This document shows positions 16,391-25,448 of a stretch of DNA of 64,000 nt, piece by piece. The notes under the pieces were generated by a model, which ran no database searches, was not told the origin of the DNA, and was given only the letters and a program-made list of their open reading frames with translations. This DNA comes from Elusimicrobia bacterium GWF2_62_30. Its GTDB lineage: Bacteria; Elusimicrobiota; Elusimicrobia; Elusimicrobiales; UBA9959. Numbering within the stretch: the first letter of the stretch is position 1; each line of letters starts with the position of its first letter. The position numbers and the translations under genes were made by a program. The DNA is taken from NCBI GenBank assembly GCA_001799995.1, contig MGUK01000044.1:24483-88482 (forward strand). Direction: 5' to 3'.

Positions 16391-17698
16391 ATGTCAGAAC
16401 GAAACAACACCGCCTTAAAAAGAGTCCTCTCCCGTTTCTCCGGGGCGCGGAACAGGCTCAGGGAGCTGACCTTGTTCCAGCTTGGCGCTTTCATCTGGGT
16501 GACAGGCTCGCTCCTTGGCTATCACATTTACAGGCTTGGAGGGCGCGGCTTATACCGGGACCATTACAGTTTGCCGTCAATGCTCCCGATGGGAATAGAT
16601 TTCAACGCCGTCTATTCCTTCGGCGTGGGACTGCGGGAAGGGACTTCCGCCTATTTCCAGGCGGCGAACTGTTACCCCCCTTTTGTTACCGTGGCGCTGC
16701 TGCCACTGACCTTCTTCCCGCCTCACCTGGCTTATTCCCTTTATGTCCTGGTCCTGATGCTGGCACTGTTCGCCATGACCTTCGCCTGCCTGAAGGAAGG
16801 AGAGGAGCTGCTCCCCGCGAACGAACTCTTCTATGCGCTGATCATTACCGCGCTTTTATTCTTTTCTTATCCCGTTAATTTCGCCTTTGAGCGCGGGAAC
16901 AGCGACCTTGTGGCCGGCAGCTTCGCCGCTTTCTCCCTGTTTGCGATGTCCCGCGGGTGGTTCTTTCCCAGTATTATCGCCCTGACTATCAGCACCCAGT
17001 TCAAGGTCTATCCGGCCGTACTCATCGTCCTGCTTTCCACGCGCTTCGGAGTTCGCGCGGCCGTATATTTTTTTGCGCTCAACGCGGCCGCGCTTTTTAT
17101 CCTGGGGATGCCAGCTTTTCTGCACTTTACAAGTTCGCTCCAGACTCTGACCGAAGCACCGTCTGCCTGGCAAGGGAATCACTCCCTGTATGCCTATGTT
17201 TCCCGCCTCGCAAAAAAGGGCTTTATTTTTTCGGACAGCCAGGGCCTGGCCAGGAAATTGTCCTACCTGTTCTTTACAGGGCTGTTCTGCGCTGCCTGGG
17301 TGAAGTCCTGGCTATCGACTCGGAAGCACTTTGCAGCCGGCGGCCAGAAGCGCGGCTGCCATTTAAGCGGCTCTGAAATTGGCCTTACAGGCATGTCTTT
17401 CACCCTGATGAGCCTTCTGCCGGCGGTAAGCTACGATTACAAACTCGCCATTCAAGTAGTCCCTTTCCTGCTGCTGCTGTCGCGCCCGGAAAGCCAGCTG
17501 TTTGAGTCGCATGCGCGCGCCCGGACGGTCGCGGCGCTGGCGGCGGCGCTGATGGCCCTGCTTTTGCTTCCGCGCGACCTGGTTTCCGTACTTAAGACCC
17601 CCTGGCTGATCCTGCTTTTTATTCTTTACTTCTATCTGGCCTGGACCGGGAAAAAAACCTGCCCGGGAAAGATCTCCGCCGAGAAAGGCGAGGCATGA
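16391..17698 (+). CDS. GT87/DUF2029-like polytopic glycosyltransferase, copy 1
   Basis: 435 residues and about ten membrane helices. The first extracytoplasmic loop is conserved with the copy at 38436-39689: HIYRLGGRGLYRDHY, SLPSMLPMGIDF and a PPFVTVALLPLTFFPP segment. Such proteins are GT-C enzymes that use polyprenyl-phosphate sugars on the outer face of the membrane. The ATG at 16391 is chosen because the upstream extension is not membrane-like and lies among promoter-like AT-rich sequence (TATAAT at 16358-16363). A plus-strand set follows: two sugar-nucleotide enzymes and a polyprenyl-phosphate-sugar-synthase-like GT2. That suggests the donor is made next door. Confidence 0.75.
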   Translation: MSERNNTALKRVLSRFSGARNRLRELTLFQLGAFIWVTGSLLGYHIYRLGGRGLYRDHYSLPSMLPMGIDFNAVYSFGVGLREGTSAYFQAANCYPPFVTVALLPLTFFPPHLAYSLYVLVLMLALFAMTFACLKEGEELLPANELFYALIITALLFFSYPVNFAFERGNSDLVAGSFAAFSLFAMSRGWFFPSIIALTISTQFKVYPAVLIVLLSTRFGVRAAVYFFALNAAALFILGMPAFLHFTSSLQTLTEAPSAWQGNHSLYAYVSRLAKKGFIFSDSQGLARKLSYLFFTGLFCAAWVKSWLSTRKHFAAGGQKRGCHLSGSEIGLTGMSFTLMSLLPAVSYDYKLAIQVVPFLLLLSRPESQLFESHARARTVAALAAALMALLLLPRDLVSVLKTPWLILLFILYFYLAWTGKKTCPGKISAEKGEA

Positions 17699-17767
17699 TG
17701 CCTGTAATGATAAAATTAACCACGGAGCGCTGCGCAAGAGCAGCGCGGCATTTTCATAAAGGGCGCA

Positions 17768-18655
17768 ATGGCCAGTAAACCCCGGATCTTCCTTACAGGC
17801 GGCAACGGATTTCTAGGCAGCAACCTGCTCAGAAAGCTTATAGCGCTCGATTCCGATGTTTTTGTGCTGCTTCGGGCGAAATCAATACTGACCCGGATCG
17901 AAGACCTGCGCGGGAAGTTTACCCCGGTATACCTGGAGACCTCCGATCTTGCCGGCCTGTTCACCGGTGAAAGAATAGACTCGATAATCCATTGCGCCAC
18001 CAACTACGGCCGCGAAAATCAGGCCCCGCTGGATATCCTCGAAGCGAATCTTACGCTGCCGCTCAAGCTCCTCCAGATAGGTTCGGCTTCGGGAGTAAAA
18101 TGCTTTATCAACACCGATACGGTGCTGGATAAACGGGTCAGCAATTACGCCCTGTCAAAAAGGCATTTCCGCGACTGGCTGCAGAGTTATTCGGACAGGA
18201 TGACCTGCGTGAACGTCGCCCTGGAGCATTTCTACGGCCCGGGAGACAACCCGTCGAAATTCGTTACGTGGATCATCCAGTCGCTTATCAAAGACCTGCC
18301 GGAGATAAAGCTGACCAGGGGAGAACAAAAGCGCGACTTTATCCATATAGACGACGTAGCCGAGGCTTTCGTCTATATCCTGCGGGACTCCCTGACCCGT
18401 GAAAAAGGTTTTTTCCACTATGAAATAGGTTCCGGGCAGCTGGTTTCCATCTCGGATTTTGTCTTGACGATAAAGGGCCTGGTCGGGAACACCTCAACTT
18501 TCCTTGACTTCGGGGCCATCCCCTACCGCAAGAACGAGGTAATGGCTTCGACGGTGGAGCTCTCCGGCATTAAGAAACTCGGCTGGGAACCGGCGATCGG
18601 CCTCAGAGACGGCCTTGGCAGAACGATAGAGATAGAAAAGAGGAAACTTAAATGA
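17768..18655 (+). CDS. rfbS: CDP-paratose (CDP-abequose) synthase-like reductase, copy 1
   Basis: A 295-residue extended SDR starting FLTGGNGFLGSNLLRK. The motifs CATNYGREN, the active-site NYALSK (Y127, K131), EHFYGPGD with SKFVTWII, and GEQKRDFIHIDDV follow the RfbS/RfbJ enzymes that reduce C4 of CDP-4-keto-3,6-dideoxyglucose. Paratose and abequose synthases differ only in stereochemistry, but the tyvelose-type epimerase next to it argues for paratose. The gene overlaps the epimerase gene by 4 bases (ATGA). Paralogues lie at 28909-29814 and 33979-34872. The precursors would come from rfbF-rfbG-rfbH at 46-50 kb. Confidence 0.8.
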   Translation: MASKPRIFLTGGNGFLGSNLLRKLIALDSDVFVLLRAKSILTRIEDLRGKFTPVYLETSDLAGLFTGERIDSIIHCATNYGRENQAPLDILEANLTLPLKLLQIGSASGVKCFINTDTVLDKRVSNYALSKRHFRDWLQSYSDRMTCVNVALEHFYGPGDNPSKFVTWIIQSLIKDLPEIKLTRGEQKRDFIHIDDVAEAFVYILRDSLTREKGFFHYEIGSGQLVSISDFVLTIKGLVGNTSTFLDFGAIPYRKNEVMASTVELSGIKKLGWEPAIGLRDGLGRTIEIEKRKLK

Positions 18656-19671
18656 GAATACTTATTACGGGCGGCTGCGGCTTCCTTGGCAGCAACCTTG
18701 CCGACTATGCGGCCAAAGGCGGGCACAAAGTCGCGCTGTTCGACAGCCTGCGCCGGGAGGGCTCCGTACTTAATCTGCAATGGCTGAAGAGCGCCGGGGA
18801 CTTCAGATTCGACCACGGGGATATCCGTTCTTCCGAAGAAGTAGAGTCCCTGGTCAGGGATTTCAAGCCCCAGGCGATCTTCCACCTGGCCGGCCAGGTA
18901 GCGATGACGACCTCCATCGCTTCCCCCCGCACCGACTTCGAGATAAACGTCGGCGGCACGATAAACCTGCTCGAGGCGGTCCGCAAACACGCCCCCGGCG
19001 CCGCGGTCTTTTACTCCTCGACGAACAAGGTTTACGGGGACCTGGAACAATACTCTTACCGCACAACAGCTTCCAGATATGTCTGCAAGGATAAGCCCCG
19101 GGGCTTCGACGAAGCCACTCCGCTGGAATTCCATTCCCCTTACGGGTGCTCGAAGGGCGCGGCGGACCAGTATATGCTGGACTATGCCAGGATCTTCGGA
19201 CTTAAGACCGTAGTGTTCCGCCATTCCTCCATGTACGGAGGCAGGCAGTTCGCCACCTATGACCAGGGCTGGATAGGCTGGTTCTGCCAGAAAGCCCTGG
19301 AGCAGAAACGCGGGGAGAAAAAAGCGTTCACTATTTCAGGCGACGGCAGGCAGGTACGCGACGTGCTGCACTCGGAAGATATGCAGCGTCTCTATTTCAG
19401 CGCGCTAAAGAGCGTCTCAAAGATAAGGGGCCAGGCTTTCAATGTCGGCGGCGGAATGGCGAATTCCCTTTCCCTGCTGGAACTGTTCTCCTTCCTGGAG
19501 AAAAAGACCGGAGTTAAACTCAAGTACGTAAAGCTACCGGTAAGGGCGAGCGATCAGAAAGTGTTCGTCTCCGACCTGGCCAAGATCACCAGGCTGACCG
19601 GGTGGGCGCCGCGGGTGGGCAAAGATGAGGGAGTGACCAAAATGCTCGGCTGGGTGGAAAATGGAAAATAA
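18652..19671 (+). CDS. rfbE: CDP-paratose 2-epimerase (tyvelose epimerase), copy 1
   Basis: 339 residues, the usual size of RfbE/Tyv. Long stretches match the family: ILITGGCGFLGSN, HLAGQVAMTTS, YSSTNKVYGDLEQY, SPYGCSKGAADQYMLDYARI, RHSSMYGGRQFATYDQGW and SGDGRQVRDVLHSED. The enzyme inverts C2 of CDP-paratose to give CDP-tyvelose by an NAD-bound redox cycle. It starts within the stop of the reductase gene (4-base overlap), and its end overlaps the GT2 gene by 11 bases, so the three genes are translationally coupled. By eye it is about 60% identical to the second copy at 32963-33982. Confidence 0.9.
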   Translation: MRILITGGCGFLGSNLADYAAKGGHKVALFDSLRREGSVLNLQWLKSAGDFRFDHGDIRSSEEVESLVRDFKPQAIFHLAGQVAMTTSIASPRTDFEINVGGTINLLEAVRKHAPGAAVFYSSTNKVYGDLEQYSYRTTASRYVCKDKPRGFDEATPLEFHSPYGCSKGAADQYMLDYARIFGLKTVVFRHSSMYGGRQFATYDQGWIGWFCQKALEQKRGEKKAFTISGDGRQVRDVLHSEDMQRLYFSALKSVSKIRGQAFNVGGGMANSLSLLELFSFLEKKTGVKLKYVKLPVRASDQKVFVSDLAKITRLTGWAPRVGKDEGVTKMLGWVENGK

Positions 19672-20362
19672 ACCAGACCTGAGCGTTATTGTACCGGCTT
19701 ATAACGAGGCTGAAAACCTCCGGGACCTCCTGCCGCGCCTTACCGGAGTGCTGGGAGCGGAAGGGATCCATTTCGAAATACTGGTAGTGGACAGGATCGC
19801 GAGTACTGACGAGACCCCGGAGATCTGCGCCGCCAACAGCGCCGTATATATAAACAGGAAGGACAGCGATTCCTACGGCGACGCTGTCCGCACGGGGATC
19901 GCCTGTTGCCGGGGACGGCACGCCATCTTCATGGACGCCGACGGCTCCCATCCCCCGGAGTTCATATCGGAACTTTACAAAAGCAGGCACGACTCCGATG
20001 TGGTTATCGCCTCGCGGTATGTGGCCGGCGGCGGCACGGAGAACGCGAAGTCCCTGATCTTAATGAGCAGGGTCCTGAACCTGATCTATTCGGTGGTCCT
20101 GAATATCCCGTGCAAGGACATTTCAAACAGCTTTAAGCTCTACCGCAAAGACCTGCTTGCGGGGCTCAGGCTGGATTGCGACAATTTCGACATCGTCGAA
20201 GAAATACTTTACAAGATAGTTAAGTCCAACCCGCGGGTAAAGATAAAAGAAATACCGTTCACCTTTGAAAAACGCAAGTTCGGGGAAACAAAGAGGAACC
20301 TGTTCCTCTTCATCCTCTCCTTTGCGGTCACCTTGTTCAAACTGCGTTTTGGAATTAAATAG
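19661..20362 (+). CDS. GT2 glycosyltransferase, polyprenyl-phosphate-sugar synthase-like, copy 1
   Basis: A 233-residue GT-A transferase. LSVIVPAYNEAENLRDLLP opens the fold and DADGSH (92-97) supplies the metal site. YGDAVRTGI and SNSFKLYRKDLL are typical of dolichyl/undecaprenyl-phosphate sugar synthases. A hydrophobic C-terminal segment (about 213-230) could attach it to the membrane. The full transmembrane domain of GtrB/ArnC is absent. It overlaps the tyvelose epimerase gene by 11 bases, so the likely donor is CDP-tyvelose or CDP-paratose. The paralogue at 32272-32973 has the same neighbours and the same overlap. Confidence 0.78.
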   Translation: MENKPDLSVIVPAYNEAENLRDLLPRLTGVLGAEGIHFEILVVDRIASTDETPEICAANSAVYINRKDSDSYGDAVRTGIACCRGRHAIFMDADGSHPPEFISELYKSRHDSDVVIASRYVAGGGTENAKSLILMSRVLNLIYSVVLNIPCKDISNSFKLYRKDLLAGLRLDCDNFDIVEEILYKIVKSNPRVKIKEIPFTFEKRKFGETKRNLFLFILSFAVTLFKLRFGIK

Positions 20363-20370
20363 AGCGCCGG

Positions 20371-21501
20371 TCAGCGCGCGCGGACCGCTTTCCCGAGAAC
20401 GGCGAGCGTCGCGCCGGCTGCGGCGTCCCAGGAGAAAGCCCCGGCCCGCGCGGCGGCAGCCGAAGCTGCGGCGAGACGTTCCTCTCCGGTGCGCGCAAGG
20501 ACAGCGGAAACCGCGAGGGAGAGGCCGCTCTCGTCCCCGGCTTCATAATATAGCGCCGCCTCTTTAAAGATCTCGGGAAGACAGGCGCTGCGGGTTGAAA
20601 CGATATTGCAGCCGTGAGTCAGCGCCTCAAGCGCTACAAAACAAAACGATTCCATGCGGCTGGTGAGGGCGAAGGCGGCGCAGTTGCTGTAGCACCAGGA
20701 CAGTTCCGCCTCCGGGAGATTGCCAAGCCAGGCAATGTCGCCGGCAACCCCCAGGCCCGCGGCCAGCTCCCTCAAGGAAACGGCGTATTTTTCCGCGCCT
20801 GTCCGGGCCCCTCCCGCTATAACAAGTTTGAGGTCCGGGTGCGCAATTTTTAATCCCGGCAAAGCCCGGACAAGGTCTTCCAGCCCGCGGTAAGCTTCGA
20901 GAGAACCCGCGGTAAAGATGAACTTCTCCTCCCCTCCGGAGAAGGCGGCAGGCGGACGAGCCGAGCCGGACACCGAGTTCCGCCCGTAATGTATTACGGT
21001 CAGCTTTTCAGCCGGAACCCCGGCCTTTCCGGCCAGGAAATCCTTGACGTAGCCCGTGGGCACTATAGCCGCCGCGGCCCGTTCGAGCGCGATCCGCGTC
21101 TCGTGGCGCCTGGCTATGGCTACCGCTATTTCTTTTAACCCCGAGCCTGTCTTCACGCCGGCCAAAGGCGCCATGTTCTGCAGCATTACCACTACGGGCA
21201 GGTCGTTATAGTTTACATACCGCTCTATAGGGATGAACAGCAGATCGGGCTTGAACGCGTCGAGACCCGCCCTTAGGCCTTCGTCGGGCACGTGTCTGAA
21301 AGGGCGGAAAGGCTCGCAGAGGGAATAGGACACTTTCGGGATGGCGGGCAGCCAGTCCCCGGCGGACATCCCGGCGGGAGAGGCGCAAAGTATGTTCTCT
21401 ATTTCGGTGCAAGCGGCCAGCCGCGGAAGCATATTCTGCAGATACTTGCGGTGACCGCCGCTTATACCGCCGCCGGTAAGGTTGATAATGGCGATTCTCA
21501 T
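20371..21501 (-). CDS. GT4 glycosyltransferase
   Basis: A 376-residue GT-B transferase. The N-terminus MRIAIINLTGGGISGGHRKYL has the glycine-rich acceptor-side loop. The C-terminal half carries FIFTAGSLEAYRGLEDLVRAL, AWLGNLPEAELSWCYSNC and the nucleotide-sugar site ESFCFVALEALTHGCNIVSTRS. The start at 21501 is preferred because longer versions run into the upstream Wzy-like gene. The acceptor and sugar are unknown. The gene starts 19 bases after the Wzy-like gene, forming a two-gene unit, and converges with the plus-strand GT2 gene. Confidence 0.85.
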   Translation of the reverse strand: MRIAIINLTGGGISGGHRKYLQNMLPRLAACTEIENILCASPAGMSAGDWLPAIPKVSYSLCEPFRPFRHVPDEGLRAGLDAFKPDLLFIPIERYVNYNDLPVVVMLQNMAPLAGVKTGSGLKEIAVAIARRHETRIALERAAAAIVPTGYVKDFLAGKAGVPAEKLTVIHYGRNSVSGSARPPAAFSGGEEKFIFTAGSLEAYRGLEDLVRALPGLKIAHPDLKLVIAGGARTGAEKYAVSLRELAAGLGVAGDIAWLGNLPEAELSWCYSNCAAFALTSRMESFCFVALEALTHGCNIVSTRSACLPEIFKEAALYYEAGDESGLSLAVSAVLARTGEERLAAASAAAARAGAFSWDAAAGATLAVLGKAVRAR

Positions 21502-21520
21502 CTTGGTGGGAAAAGCGGGC

Positions 21521-22870
21521 TCAGGGCTTGGAAGCCGTAAGGGGAGACGCGCCGGCTTTATCCGGCCTGGCAACAGCTCCCAGCCCTGCCACAGCGCCGA
21601 GCGCGATCCAGAAGATCCTTTCGTTTATATAATCGCAGGTGACCATCCACAAGCATACGGTTACCCCCCCGATAAGGAAAGGGAATACCGCGGAGGAAAC
21701 CCCGGCGCGCAGGCCTGAAAAAAAGATAAAGCCCATGAAAAAGAAAAGCAGCAGGGCGGGCAGCAAACCCGCTTCGACGGTATAATACAGGTACGAATTG
21801 TGCGGGATCTGCTTCGTGTTAGGGTCGAATTTATCAGCGGCCAGGCCTTTGAAGAGGTTCGGGAAGGCTTTTTCGTACAGAGCGGGATACTGGCCGATGC
21901 CGACGCCCCAGAAAGGATTCGACTTTATGCCGTCCAGCGCCACGCCCCAGGCCTTCAACCGTGTTAAAGACGCGGCGTCATTTACCAGGGCCAGTTTAGG
22001 GGAATCATAAACATTCCCCATGAAGGCAATTTTTTCCTGCATTTTATAAACATCAGGATGGATGGTAAACCGGCAGAATGCGACAAAGATGAACATTACA
22101 GCCAGACCCTTAAGAACACGCCACAAAGGGACTTTGGAACGAACAAGGATACCCCCAAGAAATATAATGGCCAGGCCCAACCCAAGCCAGGCCCCCCTGT
22201 TCATCGTGTAAAAAAGGCCCGCCGCGCCGATACCCAGGGAGAATACATATAACAGTTCGACGGGAAGACGCAGCTGCTCCTTGGGTTCAATGGCGTACCG
22301 GCTCAGCACTATGCCCAGCATCCAGGCCGCCGCGCCTCCCGCCCAGATATGGGTATTGCCGAATCCCCAGCCCTGGGTCCCGATCCCGAAATTCAACTGC
22401 CCCAGGAAACCCGCAACATAGAACGGACTGACGAAATTCACCTGCAGCAGGATAAGGATGCCGGAAACTATCAGGTAAATTTTCATCCAGTAAACCAGCC
22501 TATCAAGGCTGACAGAGTTGACCGCGACCCTGATAAAGAACAGGCAGCAGAAGGAAACGGTATAGGCCTGGACTCCCGCCCTTGAAAAATCCCCGAAGTG
22601 TATGACCCCGGCGGAAAACCAGAATAACCCGACTACCAGCGCAAAAATAGAGATGTCGAGCGGAAGGCGGAAAACGCCGCTGCGCACTTCCTGCCATACC
22701 TGCAAAGCATAAAGCAGCAGCCCGAAAGCTAAAAAGGGAGTATGAAAACTTATCGGGGAAAGCCAGGGTTTATACGGCACAAGGAAATACAGCGCCAGGT
22801 AAACAAAAAAAACGCTGGAAATAGCCGCCTGCAGCGGGAAACGGGAAAGTTTTTGAAAAAGCTCTGACAT
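21521..22870 (-). CDS. O-antigen polymerase/ligase family protein (Wzy/WaaL), copy 2
   Basis: A 449-residue polytopic membrane protein with at least ten hydrophobic segments. The Wzy_C region shows NPFWGVGIGQYPALY, then IPHNSYLYYTVEAGLLPALL, typical of the ligase/polymerase superfamily. The extended loop YDSPKLALVNDAASLTRLKAW lies just before it. The start at 22870 has a perfect TATAAT 25 bases upstream (22895-22900). It is cotranscribed with the GT4 gene at 20371. With only one Wzx visible, having two such proteins suggests a polymerase plus a ligase. Confidence 0.82.
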   Translation of the reverse strand: MSELFQKLSRFPLQAAISSVFFVYLALYFLVPYKPWLSPISFHTPFLAFGLLLYALQVWQEVRSGVFRLPLDISIFALVVGLFWFSAGVIHFGDFSRAGVQAYTVSFCCLFFIRVAVNSVSLDRLVYWMKIYLIVSGILILLQVNFVSPFYVAGFLGQLNFGIGTQGWGFGNTHIWAGGAAAWMLGIVLSRYAIEPKEQLRLPVELLYVFSLGIGAAGLFYTMNRGAWLGLGLAIIFLGGILVRSKVPLWRVLKGLAVMFIFVAFCRFTIHPDVYKMQEKIAFMGNVYDSPKLALVNDAASLTRLKAWGVALDGIKSNPFWGVGIGQYPALYEKAFPNLFKGLAADKFDPNTKQIPHNSYLYYTVEAGLLPALLLFFFMGFIFFSGLRAGVSSAVFPFLIGGVTVCLWMVTCDYINERIFWIALGAVAGLGAVARPDKAGASPLTASKP

Positions 22871-22894
22871 TTTTACGCCCAAAACGGTGTTACC

Positions 22895-22900
22895 ATTATA
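22895..22900 (-). promoter_or_regulatory. -10 element upstream of the second Wzy-like gene
   Basis: A perfect TATAAT on the minus strand in an AT-rich stretch, predicting a leader of about 18 bases. No convincing -35 hexamer is seen. Confidence 0.45.
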
Positions 22901-22971
22901 TATTATTTGCCTTCCTGAGAAATCAGAAGGGCCGCACAACGGATAATATGGAAGTAATGCAAAAGGGAAGT

Positions 22972-24009
22972 CTAGCTGGTGTGCCTGGCTTTAAAAATCC
23001 GGCTGCGGACACTTTCCGGAAGTGGCAGAAAAGAATACAGAAAGACCGCATACCCGTAGGCGAGCACCTTGAGGTAAATAGTACTTTTAACCGCATACAG
23101 CAGGGTCTCTGTTTCGAAAAGGCCGCGCAGGAGCGGGAAGGCCTCTTTGCGCTGGCCTGAAGAAACGATGTTGAAGGCGCGGTTAACGTTATCCTTGAGG
23201 ATAAGCAGTTTAAGCGCGGCACGCTCAGCCGGGCCCATAAATTCAGCGGCAAACCCGGTGGAATAGGCCTCAAGGACCTTCAGCATGTCGTGGGGAGCGG
23301 TCTTTTTTCTCAGCGCGGTATAGCTAAAGCTGGTGGCCGCCGCGCCGCGGTAGCGCAGGAGCGGCGCGGGCAGGATCCCTATCGGGGCTGACTTCAATAT
23401 CCGGAACCAGACATCCAGGTCGGCGGAAGACCGATACCCCGCGGCATCCCACACTTTGATCTGATCCCTGTAGACAACGGTCCTTGCCATCGCGCTGGGG
23501 CAAAAAAAGAAATTCCCATACTTGAGCACCGCGCGGAATATTTCCGGGAAAGTGTAAAGCGAAGCTTCCGCGCGGACCAGCTCGTCCGGGAGCTTGAAGA
23601 TCCTGCTGGGTTTCCCTTCGGCGTTGATATACTCGGCCATCGTGAAGACAGCCCCGGCCTGAGGGTGCTTTTCAAGGAAAGACACCTGTTCGGAGATCAT
23701 CTCCGGGGTATAGATGTCGTCGGAATGGAAGATTGCGGTATAGTCGCCGCCCGCAAGCTGCAGGCAGCGCGTGAAGTTCCCCTCGGGGCCGACGTTCTCC
23801 GTGTGGCGGTAAACCCGCACCCGGCTGTCCCTGGAGGCATAGGTGTCGGCGATCCCCAGCGTATTATCCGTAGAGGCATTATCCACTATAAGGAGCGTGA
23901 GATTGCGGTATGTCTGCCCCAATATAGAATCAAGCGTCTCCGGCAGCGTCTTTTCGGCGTTATAGGTCGGGACACAAATATATACAAGCGGCATTGCCGG
24001 ATCGGTCAT
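22972..24009 (-). CDS. GT2 glycosyltransferase
   Basis: A 345-residue GT-A family 2 enzyme. The N-terminus is VYICVPTYNAEKTLPETLDSI. DNASTDNT (43-50) and the metal-binding HSDDIY (95-100) are in the expected places. The C-terminal 150 residues are specific to this protein. It is last in the operon that begins near 30026, its start overlaps the flippase stop by 4 bases, and it probably adds one sugar of the O-unit exported by that flippase. The substrate is not predictable. Confidence 0.85.
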   Translation of the reverse strand: MTDPAMPLVYICVPTYNAEKTLPETLDSILGQTYRNLTLLIVDNASTDNTLGIADTYASRDSRVRVYRHTENVGPEGNFTRCLQLAGGDYTAIFHSDDIYTPEMISEQVSFLEKHPQAGAVFTMAEYINAEGKPSRIFKLPDELVRAEASLYTFPEIFRAVLKYGNFFFCPSAMARTVVYRDQIKVWDAAGYRSSADLDVWFRILKSAPIGILPAPLLRYRGAAATSFSYTALRKKTAPHDMLKVLEAYSTGFAAEFMGPAERAALKLLILKDNVNRAFNIVSSGQRKEAFPLLRGLFETETLLYAVKSTIYLKVLAYGYAVFLYSFLPLPESVRSRIFKARHTS

Positions 24010-25448
24010 GCTCCCTCCCGTACTGCCGCGGCCTTGCGGTAAAGAAGGTATTGCGCAAACATGAAATAAAGGCCCAGGGCCAGCAGTACCGCGAATGAAA
24101 TTACTATCGACCCGCCATTGTTCCTTACAAGCAGCCCCGCAGGGAACGGCAAAGCCAGCAGCATGGCCATTTTTATAGCCCTGAAATTTATCGCCAGCTT
24201 CAGGATGCGGCGCATTCCGGCGATCATAAAGAAAAGAGTAACAAAGCCGGAAAGAACAAGGGTAACGGGCACCCAGAATGAATAACCGGCCGATAGCGAG
24301 GCTAAATAGACTCCGCCTGCGGTAAAAACACCGCCAAAAACATAAGGCTTCGCCAGTGGCCCTGTGCGCATTTCAGAATGGGCGACGTTCGAGAAGATAT
24401 TTGTGGTGATTCGCGCAAATTCCACCCACGCCCCAAAGACGGTAAAGACCCAGACCGCATGGAATTTTGCGTCTACAAGCACCGTCACAATATGCCAGGA
24501 GAGAAAAGAAACGAACAAGGTCGTAAGCAGATATATCGGGATAATCGTCCCTGCCATTTTATCCCAGGCGGCTTTCCTGGCGCCGACATCCTGCGTGTTT
24601 ATCTCCGCGTAATAAATGGGCTGATAGATCTGCTGGATAAGGGACTCCGCGGCCGCGGCAATAGCCGCCGCTATCCCCAAACCCACCGCCATCCGCCCCA
24701 GGAAATCCAGCCCGATATTTCTTTCGAGAACAAGCCGATAGGACTGGTTTTGCATCCACATAAAGAATGTTGTCACCAGCAGCGGAAAACTGAATTTGGT
24801 TATCCCCTGTAAGCCGGGGTTTTTGATGGTTTCCCAAACCCCTGGGAAGTTTACCCCGTATTCCACTTTGTGCTGAAAATAATATAAGGACGCGGCGGCA
24901 AGGGTTATAAGGCCGAAGATCTGGCCTGAGATCCACATCGTCGAGGTGGCGCCGGACGCTTTTACAAGTGAAACGGAAAATGCCAGTGAGAGCAGCAGGG
25001 TCGCGGTGGAAAAGAAAACAAAACTCTTCCGGTGGTGGAGCATGTTGAGGGCCGGTATGATAGTCGAGTTCCATGTACCGGCGTAAATATAGCCGCCGGC
25101 GAGCAGGCAGAGGCTCAGGGTGCTCATCCCAGTGCCTATCCCGAAGGCCTTTTTGACCAGGTATAAGACCGGGAAAACGGACAGGGAAACGGCCAGGACA
25201 TACAGATTGTAACAGGCGAAGTAGTCCAGCAGGCGTCTTTCTTTGTGCCAATCGTTCAACCGCCTCGTCATGTACAGGCCTACCGGGCTCAGGAGCACCA
25301 GGGAGAAATATGAGGTAACGGAAAGGACCAGATAGACGTTGCCGACCTCGCTTCCCGACAGGAGATGCGTCATCAGGCGCATGGCCGCCAGAGCTACAAA
25401 GATCTGGAGCACGCGCCCGGCGCTGAGTATTATGTAATCGCGTTTCAT
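24006..25448 (-). CDS. Lipid-linked O-unit flippase (Wzx-like, MATE/MOP superfamily)
   Basis: 480 residues and 12 to 14 hydrophobic segments with few charged residues in them. It begins MKRDYIILSAGRVLQIFVALAAMRLMT, a start common to oligosaccharide flippases, and has the lateral segment GSEVGNVYLVLSVTSYF. Wzx proteins move undecaprenyl-diphosphate-linked units across the inner membrane for polymerisation by Wzy. This is the only flippase in the window. It overlaps the radical-SAM gene before it and the GT2 gene after it by 4 bases each. Confidence 0.85.
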   Translation of the reverse strand: MKRDYIILSAGRVLQIFVALAAMRLMTHLLSGSEVGNVYLVLSVTSYFSLVLLSPVGLYMTRRLNDWHKERRLLDYFACYNLYVLAVSLSVFPVLYLVKKAFGIGTGMSTLSLCLLAGGYIYAGTWNSTIIPALNMLHHRKSFVFFSTATLLLSLAFSVSLVKASGATSTMWISGQIFGLITLAAASLYYFQHKVEYGVNFPGVWETIKNPGLQGITKFSFPLLVTTFFMWMQNQSYRLVLERNIGLDFLGRMAVGLGIAAAIAAAAESLIQQIYQPIYYAEINTQDVGARKAAWDKMAGTIIPIYLLTTLFVSFLSWHIVTVLVDAKFHAVWVFTVFGAWVEFARITTNIFSNVAHSEMRTGPLAKPYVFGGVFTAGGVYLASLSAGYSFWVPVTLVLSGFVTLFFMIAGMRRILKLAINFRAIKMAMLLALPFPAGLLVRNNGGSIVISFAVLLALGLYFMFAQYLLYRKAAAVREGA